Below are positions 1-5,278 of a stretch of DNA of 6,178 nt, piece by piece; within the stretch, counting starts at the first letter, position 1, and each line of letters opens with the position of its first letter. Under the pieces are notes generated by a model that was given only the letters and a program-made list of their open reading frames with translations, was not told where the DNA came from and made no database searches. Made by a program: the position numbers and the translations under genes. The stretch lies in NCBI GenBank assembly GCA_002049885.1, contig MVCS01000147.1, positions 1-6,178 on the forward strand, written 5' to 3'. The stretch comes from Planctomycetales bacterium 4484_123 (GTDB taxonomy: Bacteria > Planctomycetota > Phycisphaerae > SM23-33).

Positions 1-1
1 G

Positions 2-132
2 GCAGCAAGCTCACAAGTTCACGAATCAGCGAGTAAACGAAGACTTGACGAATTAACGAGTTCACCAATTCACGAGTTAACGAGTTCACGAGTTCACGAG
101 TTCACGGGTCAACGAGTTCACGAATCCACGGA
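2..132. repeat. degenerate 8-bp tandem repeat array (consensus TTCACGAG)
   Basis: About 16 consecutive octamers can be read in register. Units at 69-76, 85-92 and 93-100 are exact TTCACGAG. Units at 53-60 and 77-84 are TTAACGAG, and those at 18-25 and 117-124 are TTCACGAA. Looser copies lie at 2-9, 10-17, 26-33, 34-41, 45-52 (after a 3-nt slip at 42-44), 61-68, 101-108, 109-116 and 125-132. Most variation is at position 3 (C/A) and position 8 (G/A), while the ACGA core is steady. The array is AT-richer than the genes and ends about 33 nt before the valS start, so it fills the upstream region. It probably continues past the left edge. It resembles short tandemly repeated repetitive sequences of other bacteria in style; function is unknown. 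Confidence 0.85.
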
Positions 133-165
133 TTTGTCAATCGGCGTACTGACGGGCATGCCGCA

Positions 166-3165
166 ATGAGCATAGACATGGAAAAGGTGTACGATCCCCG
201 GAAGGTCGAATCCGCCATCTACGAGCGCTGGCTGGCGGCGGGGGCCTTTCACGCCGACCCGGCCGAGGGCAAGAAGGTCTTCAGCGTCGTCATCCCCCCG
301 CCCAACGTCACCGACAAGCTGCACGTCGGCCATGCCCTGAACAACACCCTGCAGGACATCCTCGTCCGGCACCGGCGGATGCAGGGCTACAACACGCTGT
401 GGATGCCCGGCACGGACCACGCCGGCATCGCCACCCAGACCGTGGTCGAAAAACGCATCCTGGCCGAGGAAGGCCGACGCCGCACCGACTTCCAGCGCGA
501 GGAGTTCGTGGCCCGCGTCCAGGCCTGGAAGGACGACTACGAGGCCCAGATCATCGCCCAACTCAAGGCCATGGGCTGCTCCTGCGACTGGCAGCGCATC
601 CGCTTCACCATGGACGAGGTCTGCGCCCGGGCCGTGCGCGAGGCCTTCTTCCGACTGTTCAAGGACGGGCTGATATACCGCGGCAAGCGACTGGTGAACT
701 GGGACCCGGCCACCCAGACCGTGCTCGCCGACGACGAGGTGGAATACGAGACCGTCCGCGGACACTTCTGGTACCTGCGCTACCCCCTGGCCGAGCCGGT
801 GCGCATCGGCGAAGAACTCATCCGACACGTCACCGTGGCCACCACCCGGCCCGAGACCATGCTGGGCGACACCGCCGTGGCCGTCAACCCCGCCGACCCC
901 CGCGCCAAGCACCTGGTCGGCAAGATGGTCCGCCTGCCCATCGTGGGCCGGCTCATCCCCATCATCGCCGACGAACACGTGGTCCTGCCCGACCCGGACA
1001 GCGACGACGAAAAGGCCCGCTTCTCCACCGGCTTCCTCAAGGTCACGCCCGCCCACGACCCCAGCGACTGGGAAATCGGCCAGCGCCACGGCCTGGCGGT
1101 CATCAACGTCATGGCCCCCGACGGGTCCATCTCCGACCGCCACGGCTGGGATGACGCCCGTACGCCCGAGGCGCGGGCACTGCTGGGCATGGACCGCTTC
1201 GAGGCACGCGAGGCCATCGTCGAGTGGTTCCGGCGCGAGAATCTGCTCGAGGACGTCCGCGAGTACACCCACGAGGTGGGCCACAGCTATCGCAGCCACG
1301 TGCCCATCGAGCCGTACCTCTCCGACCAGTGGTTCATCGCCGTCAAGAAGCCCATCCCCTCCCTGCCGGATGAGGGCCTCATCGAGGGCACGGACGTGCC
1401 GGCGAACTCGCTGGCCGGCCTGGCCCTCAAGCCGCTGCTGGACCGCCGGCTGCGGTTCGTCCCGCCGCGATACGCGGCGGTGTATCGAAACTGGCTGGAA
1501 AACCTCCGCGACTGGCCCATCAGCCGGCAACTGTGGTGGGGACACCAGATACCGGTCTGGACAGTGCGCCTGAGAAACGTGGCCAACATTCAGAAGTTGG
1601 CAGCCATGACAAGAAAATGGGAGGTGCAGGATAAGGCTGCGCTATGGATGCGCGGTGTCTTGCCCGACACGGGCGCGGCGACGCGACGCGACCGGCACTG
1701 TCTGGAGCAGGCTCTCGCAATGGCTGGTGGCGACACCGAGCTTCACGTCTGCATGCGACAGAACGACCAAGCCATCATCGACGAGCTGGAAGAGGCCGGC
1801 TTTCAGCGCGACCCGGACGTCCTGGACACGTGGTTCAGCTCGGCCCTCTGGCCCATCAGCACGATGGGCTGGCCGGAGGAGACCGACCTGCTGAGGACCT
1901 TCTATCCCACCAGCGTGCTGTGCACCGCGCGTGAGATCATCACGTTGTGGGTCAGCCGGATGGTGATGTTCGGGCAGTATTTCCGCGGCCAGGCGCCCTT
2001 CGCCGACGTGTACATCCACGCCATGATCCAGGACGGCCAGGGCCGGAAGATGTCCAAGAGCCTGGGCAACGGCATCGACCCGATGGACATCATCGAGTCC
2101 CACGGCGCCGACGCCATGCGCTTCACCCTGGCGGCCATGACCACCGAAACCCAGGACGTCCGCATGCCGGTGGAGCGCATGACCCTGCCCGATGGGCGCC
2201 AGGCCAACACCTCGCCCAAGTTCGACATCGGGCGGAACTTCTGCAACAAGCTCTGGAACGCCGCCCGCTTCTCGCTGATGAGCATCACCGGCGCGCCCGC
2301 CTGGGCCGACATCAGCCCAGGCCGGCATATCTCCGACGCCTGGATACTCTCCCGGCTCAACGCCACCGTCCGCGAGGTCACCGAGCACCTGGATGCCTAC
2401 CGCTTCCACGACGCCGCCACCACCCTGTACCGGTACATGTGGAACGACTTCTGCGACTGGTACCTGGAGATAGCCAAGGTCCGCCTGGCCGGCGGCGACC
2501 AGACGCCCAAGGCCGTCCTGGCCCACGCCCTGGACGTGCTGCTGCGCCTGCTGCACCCCTTCGTGCCCTTCATCACCGAGGCCATCTGGGAACAGTTCGG
2601 CTCCTCGGTGCCGGTCCGCGGACCGGCCGACACGCCCGCCGAGCCGTTGCTGGCCCGGGCGGCCTGGCCGCGGGCCCAGGCCGAGTGGGTCAGCCCGGCC
2701 GTGGAGGAGCGCTTCGGACAGCTTCAGCAACTCATCAGCGGCATCCGCGACGTCCGCAGCCGGCACAACGTCGCCCCCGACCGCAGCGTTCGCGTCATCG
2801 TCGCCGCCGAGGGCGAACGGGCCGAGCTACTCGCCGCCAACACCGACCTGCTGGCCGCCCTGGCCCGGGCCGAGCCGGTGGAAGTTGACCCGTCCGCCAG
2901 GCCCACCGGCAGCGACGCCACGGTCCTGGCCGGGGATGTCCAGGCCCTGGTGCGTGACGTCATCGACCCCCAGGCCGAGCGCGACCGGCTGGGCAAGCGG
3001 CGCCAGCGGCTGCTGCGCGGCATCGAGTCGGCCCGGGCCAAGCTCGAGAACCCCAACTTCGTCCAGCGTGCCCCGGCCGGGGTCGTCCAGCGTGAGCGCC
3101 GCCGCCTGGAGGAGATGCTCTCCGAGCTGGCCGCCGTGGAGGAATCGCTCAAGGCGCTGGGATAG
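166..3165 (+). CDS. valS: valine--tRNA ligase (ValRS), class I aminoacyl-tRNA synthetase
   Basis: Cytoplasmic enzyme that charges tRNA-Val with valine using ATP and hydrolyses mischarged Thr-tRNA. The 999 residues match the size of a full bacterial ValRS. Visible in order: class I signature HVGH at 53-56 in the Rossmann fold; editing (CP1) domain with TTRPET at 226-231 and KVTPAHDPSDW at 292-302; WWGHQIPVW at 457-465; DVLDTWFSSALWP at 551-563; KMSKS at 628-632; anticodon-binding domain from about CNKLWN at 693-698; and a C-terminal tRNA-binding coiled coil at about 936-999. Two oddities stand out. The usual Gly after PPPNVT is Asp (T49-D50-K51). The segment at 466-545 is longer than in E. coli ValRS and has few Cys (512, 529), so a zinc knuckle of the usual four-Cys type is not visible; its codon use also differs from the flanks. 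The ATG at 166 has no clear Shine-Dalgarno sequence; Met5 (178) is an alternative start. Complete and intact. Confidence 0.98.
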   Translation: MSIDMEKVYDPRKVESAIYERWLAAGAFHADPAEGKKVFSVVIPPPNVTDKLHVGHALNNTLQDILVRHRRMQGYNTLWMPGTDHAGIATQTVVEKRILAEEGRRRTDFQREEFVARVQAWKDDYEAQIIAQLKAMGCSCDWQRIRFTMDEVCARAVREAFFRLFKDGLIYRGKRLVNWDPATQTVLADDEVEYETVRGHFWYLRYPLAEPVRIGEELIRHVTVATTRPETMLGDTAVAVNPADPRAKHLVGKMVRLPIVGRLIPIIADEHVVLPDPDSDDEKARFSTGFLKVTPAHDPSDWEIGQRHGLAVINVMAPDGSISDRHGWDDARTPEARALLGMDRFEAREAIVEWFRRENLLEDVREYTHEVGHSYRSHVPIEPYLSDQWFIAVKKPIPSLPDEGLIEGTDVPANSLAGLALKPLLDRRLRFVPPRYAAVYRNWLENLRDWPISRQLWWGHQIPVWTVRLRNVANIQKLAAMTRKWEVQDKAALWMRGVLPDTGAATRRDRHCLEQALAMAGGDTELHVCMRQNDQAIIDELEEAGFQRDPDVLDTWFSSALWPISTMGWPEETDLLRTFYPTSVLCTAREIITLWVSRMVMFGQYFRGQAPFADVYIHAMIQDGQGRKMSKSLGNGIDPMDIIESHGADAMRFTLAAMTTETQDVRMPVERMTLPDGRQANTSPKFDIGRNFCNKLWNAARFSLMSITGAPAWADISPGRHISDAWILSRLNATVREVTEHLDAYRFHDAATTLYRYMWNDFCDWYLEIAKVRLAGGDQTPKAVLAHALDVLLRLLHPFVPFITEAIWEQFGSSVPVRGPADTPAEPLLARAAWPRAQAEWVSPAVEERFGQLQQLISGIRDVRSRHNVAPDRSVRVIVAAEGERAELLAANTDLLAALARAEPVEVDPSARPTGSDATVLAGDVQALVRDVIDPQAERDRLGKRRQRLLRGIESARAKLENPNFVQRAPAGVVQRERRRLEEMLSELAAVEESLKALG

Positions 3166-3167
3166 CC

Positions 3168-3200
3168 CCGAACCGGCGGGCCTTGCCGGCCGGGGTTCGG
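3168..3200 (+). other. GC-rich inverted repeat just after valS stop
   Basis: CCGAACC at 3168-3174 is perfectly complementary to GGTTCGG at 3194-3200. An alternative inner hairpin pairs CCGGC at 3173-3177 with GCCGG at 3185-3189 around a 7-nt loop. It starts 2 nt after the valS stop, which suits a 3'-end or termination structure, but no T-run follows, so it is not a canonical intrinsic terminator. Its distal arm overlaps the spacer of the candidate promoter for the next gene. The role is uncertain. Confidence 0.45.
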
Positions 3201-3211
3201 CGGCATACAAT
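3183..3211 (+). promoter_or_regulatory. candidate sigma70-type promoter for the BFN gene
   Basis: TTGCCG at 3183-3188 (4 of 6 to TTGACA) is followed after exactly 17 nt by TACAAT at 3206-3211 (5 of 6 to TATAAT). The -10 hexamer sits in a small AT-rich patch (CATACAATTCATT) that stands out in this GC-rich sequence. Transcription would start near 3218, giving a leader of about 33 nt before the ATG at 3251. This would let the downstream gene be transcribed independently of valS. Prediction by eye only. Confidence 0.45.
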
Positions 3212-3236
3212 TCATTGCCGGGCGGAAGGCGGCACT

Positions 3237-3243
3237 GGAAAGG
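3237..3243 (+). promoter_or_regulatory. ribosome binding site of the BFN gene
   Basis: GGAAAGG lies 7 nt before the ATG at 3251, a normal spacing. The open frame continues upstream into valS, so this site decides the start: it favours the ATG at 3251 over the in-frame ATG at 3263. Confidence 0.6.
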
Positions 3244-3250
3244 CACGCTC

Positions 3251-3853
3251 ATGGACGTGCGGATGGAGTTATCCCGAATCGTCATCACGGAGACCTCGCC
3301 CCAGCAGGAGATCTTCCTGAAGGAGGTCGGCGGCGATCGCAGCTTTTCCATTGCCATCGGCATCAACGAGGCGCTGGCGATCGACTGCCGGCTGAAGGGC
3401 GTGCCGTTTCCCCGGCCCAGGACGCACGACCTGCTGGCCGCCGTGATCGAGGCCATGGGCGGGCGCGTGGCCAAGATCGTCATCAACGACCTGCGCGACC
3501 GCACCTTCATCGCCACCTTGTACATCGAGCGCGACGGCGAGGTCATCACGGTGGATTCCCGCCCATCCGACGCCATCGCCCTGGGCGTCGCCTTCGACAC
3601 CCCCATCTACGTCGCCGAGCACGTCCTGGACGAAGTGGCCACCGGGCCGATGGACCTGGAGGCCCAGCGCGAGGCCCTGCGCATGCGGCGCGACGAACTG
3701 GCCGAGGAAATCGCCCGCGTCCAGCGCCGGCTGGACAACGAAGGCTTCCAGGCCACCGCCAGCACCAAGGACATCCGCACCCTGCGCCGCTACCTCCAGG
3801 AGATGCAGGCCGAGCTGGAGGCCATCGAGGAGATCCTCCGCCACATCCAGTGA
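3251..3853 (+). CDS. bifunctional nuclease (BFN, DUF151) family protein with C-terminal coiled coil
   Basis: The 200-residue product carries a BFN/DUF151 domain over residues about 1-130. Family hallmarks are RPRTHDLL at 55-62, the strand-rich middle RVAKIVINDL at 72-81, and the signature DSRPSDAIAL at 102-111 followed by TPIYVAEHVL at 117-126. Members of this family have been reported to have DNase and RNase activity in plants and are widespread in bacteria, where the cellular role is mostly unclear; activity here is inferred from family. The C-terminal 65-70 residues (about 135-200) are a highly charged predicted coiled coil, in the place where some homologues carry a UVR-like helical pair. 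There is no signal peptide, so it is probably cytoplasmic. It lies 85 bp after valS in the same direction, with a good SD and a candidate promoter of its own. The stop codon is separated by 3 nt from the stop of the converging gene. Confidence 0.93.
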   Translation: MDVRMELSRIVITETSPQQEIFLKEVGGDRSFSIAIGINEALAIDCRLKGVPFPRPRTHDLLAAVIEAMGGRVAKIVINDLRDRTFIATLYIERDGEVITVDSRPSDAIALGVAFDTPIYVAEHVLDEVATGPMDLEAQREALRMRRDELAEEIARVQRRLDNEGFQATASTKDIRTLRRYLQEMQAELEAIEEILRHIQ

Positions 3854-3856
3854 ACT

Positions 3857-4906
3857 TCACCTGGCGGGGAACAGCCCCAGGTCCACCACCACCGAGCCGG
3901 GGGTGAAATACACCACCTTCAATCGTTCCCCGCCGAGCACGGTGACCCTCACCCCGCAGAGGTTCATCTTCTTCGCCAGGGCCAGGTCGCCCGGCACAGG
4001 GCCGGCCGAGTCCGGCTCGCCCGCCTGCCGCCAGAGACCCACGAAGAAACACGCCGCCCGCAGCCCATCCCACAGCATCCTCTCGGACGGAACGTAGCGG
4101 CCCTGCGCCGGCTTGCCGGCCGGGCGATATACCTTGGCCTCGAACTGCCCGCCCTGCCAGGCGATCAGACCACCCCAGGGCCGGGGGGGACCGGCCCGAC
4201 CCTGCCCGGCGGTGTTGCGGAAGGCCTGGGCCACCCGTAGCCGGCGGAACATCTCGTCCAGCAGCAACAGGTTCCACAGGTCGGCCATGCTGAGGGCGTC
4301 CTTGACGGCCTGGAAATCCCCCACCCGGGCGCGGCGAGTCCCAGGCCGACCGGCTGAGCCCAGGCCCGCCCGCCGCCGGGCGATGGCGCGGGCGACCTCC
4401 AGGACCATCTGCTCCCGGCTCATCCGCGTGTTCCGCACCGGGTCGCGCACCAGGTGTCGCAGCAGGTGCAGGTCGCGGATGTTGAAACGATAGCCATACC
4501 GCGAGCGCCAGGCGCTGGCCAGCGCCGCGGCCTGGGTGAACCGGGCCTTGCCACCGGCAAAGGCGACCACGGTGCCCAACAACTCGCGCCCGTTGGCAGG
4601 CACGTAGTCGAAATCATGGATGAATAACTGTATCGCGCGGACGGCGTCGGTCCGCGGCTTCAGGGCCGAAAGGCTCCGCTTCAGCAGCCCCTCGGGCAGC
4701 CGGCGGTGAAGGATCTCGATGGCCGAACCACGGGCGTAGAACTCCGTGGTGTTCAGGCCATCCCAGCGACCCCAACATGGCCAGCCGCAGGGCCGGGTCG
4801 CGGACGCCGGCCAGGGCGGCCACAAGCGCTTGGGCAAGTCCCGGCCGGCGGCGCCGGGCCAGCAGCGCCAGCACCGCGTTGCGCAGACGCTGCGGGGTCT
4901 GGGCAT
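3857..4906 (-). CDS. 3' part of a frameshifted HEAT-like lipoprotein of unknown function
   Basis: Open frame of 349 codons ending in TGA at 3857-3859. Only the part from about 4771 downward (WDGLNTTEFYARGSAIE onward, from residue 48) reads as real protein. The first 45 or so residues are rich in Trp, Cys, Pro and Arg and are a shadow of the other frame, so the ATG at 4906 is probably not a true start. The real part holds a helical region with LLRHLVRDPVRNTRMSREQM and a Gly/Arg-rich linker, followed by a C-terminal domain of about 80 residues: RYVPSERMLWDGLRAACFF, then AGPVPGDLALAKKM, then strands ending in VVYFTPGSVVVDLG. I do not recognise a named family with certainty. The C-terminal pattern recalls a degenerate JAMM-like fold (finding below). 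Joined to the 5' part by removal of one base, it gives a 445-residue protein. Function unknown. Confidence 0.8.
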   Translation of the reverse strand: MPRPRSVCATRCWRCWPGAAGRDLPKRLWPPWPASATRPCGWPCWGRWDGLNTTEFYARGSAIEILHRRLPEGLLKRSLSALKPRTDAVRAIQLFIHDFDYVPANGRELLGTVVAFAGGKARFTQAAALASAWRSRYGYRFNIRDLHLLRHLVRDPVRNTRMSREQMVLEVARAIARRRAGLGSAGRPGTRRARVGDFQAVKDALSMADLWNLLLLDEMFRRLRVAQAFRNTAGQGRAGPPRPWGGLIAWQGGQFEAKVYRPAGKPAQGRYVPSERMLWDGLRAACFFVGLWRQAGEPDSAGPVPGDLALAKKMNLCGVRVTVLGGERLKVVYFTPGSVVVDLGLFPAR

Positions 4907-5195
4907 CGTTCAGCACCAGCACCAGGGCCTCGGAAGCCTCCTCCATGCCCGCCCCCACCTGCTCCAGCACCCGCAATGACTCCAGCCGCTGCTGCTCAGA
5001 GAGCCCCTTGCAGACGACCCGTTGGGCGTTGTACAGGGCCACGGCACGGGGGGTGAAATCCTTGAGCGCCGAGCTGTCATAGCGCCGCAGCTCGGCGAGA
5101 TTCACCGGCGGTCGCGGGGCCGGATCGGCGCAGCCGCAGGCACCGAAAAGCCAAAGCGCCAAAGCGGCCCGCCTCCACCAAGTCCGACGTCCCAT
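4614..5195 (-). CDS. 5' part of the frameshifted HEAT-like lipoprotein (signal peptide and helical repeats)
   Basis: Starting from the ATG at 5195, the N-terminus MGRRTWWRRAALALWLFGAC has an Arg-rich n-region, a short hydrophobic core at 10-17 and Cys at 20 and 22. This looks like a lipoprotein signal (FGA|C or ACG|C), so the product is probably exported and membrane-anchored. Residues about 66-142 form short amphipathic helix pairs (SEQQRLESLRVLEQV, then RDPALRLAML) that look HEAT/Armadillo-like. After residue about 142 the frame becomes Pro/Arg/Ala-rich and stops at 4614, and the sensible continuation is in the other frame. Real coding in this frame therefore ends near 4770. A GTG at 5228 would add 11 residues (MADRSGPQAKI) but puts its GGAGG only 2 nt away; the ATG gives the better signal peptide, though it lacks a clear SD. 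The gene follows the upstream minus-strand gene by 83 bp. Confidence 0.8.
   Translation of the reverse strand: MGRRTWWRRAALALWLFGACGCADPAPRPPVNLAELRRYDSSALKDFTPRAVALYNAQRVVCKGLSEQQRLESLRVLEQVGAGMEEASEALVLVLNDAQTPQRLRNAVLALLARRRRPGLAQALVAALAGVRDPALRLAMLGSLGWPEHHGVLRPWFGHRDPSPPAARGAAEAEPFGPEAADRRRPRDTVIHP
4770..4773 (-). other. apparent single-base frameshift at a CCCC/GGGG run
   Basis: On the minus strand the upstream frame reads ATG TTG GGG TCG CTG GGA. The downstream frame needs TGG GAT GGC CTG AAC. Removing one G from the four-G run gives ATG TTG GGT CGC TGG GAT GGC (MLGRWDG) and merges both halves into one open frame, 5195 to 3857, of 445 codons plus stop. The switch from protein-like to shadow-like composition in each frame occurs in the same place. 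A sequencing or assembly error or a true inactivating mutation would both explain it; a programmed +1 shift is less likely. Confidence 0.75.
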
Positions 5196-5278
5196 GATTT
5201 TCGCTTGTGGTCCCGACCGGTCTGCCACCGCCTCCGGGATGCCCCGCAGGGCGCCTGTGCCCGCCGCCGGCAGACGGC
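5196..5278 (-). other. structured 83-bp gap between the two minus-strand genes
   Basis: GTCTGCC at plus-strand 5220-5226 and GGCAGAC at 5269-5275 form a 7-bp inverted repeat enclosing 42 nt. Inside it a smaller hairpin pairs GCCC at 5241-5244 with GGGC at 5249-5252 around a 4-nt loop. There is no T-run and no convincing promoter. The short distance and shared direction are compatible with co-transcription of the two genes. Confidence 0.35.

Noticed and set aside
45..73. TTGACG at 45-50 as a -35 box for valS
   Set aside because: No -10-like hexamer occurs at 16-18 nt, and the TTGACG is itself a variant unit of the octamer array.
1462..1480. Perfect 8-bp inverted repeat with 3-nt loop (CCGCCGCG-ATA-CGCGGCGG) inside valS
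   Set aside because: It encodes the conserved PPRYAAVY stretch and is explained by GC-rich codons for Pro, Arg and Ala. No T-run or other sign of function.
118..1545. 475-codon open frame on the minus strand opposite valS
   Set aside because: It is antisense to the conserved catalytic and editing domains of valS. Its Gly/Val/Asp/His/Leu-rich composition is what high GC3 codons give on the opposite strand, and it has no recognisable motif.
1642..2766. 374-codon open frame on the minus strand opposite the second half of valS
   Set aside because: Same kind of GC-driven shadow, without domain signatures; valS is clearly the real gene here.
3546..4277. 243-codon minus-strand frame spanning the convergent junction
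   Set aside because: It crosses the end of the well-supported BFN gene and is Gly/Pro/Arg/Trp-rich; the lipoprotein frame in the same place ends with sensible beta strands.
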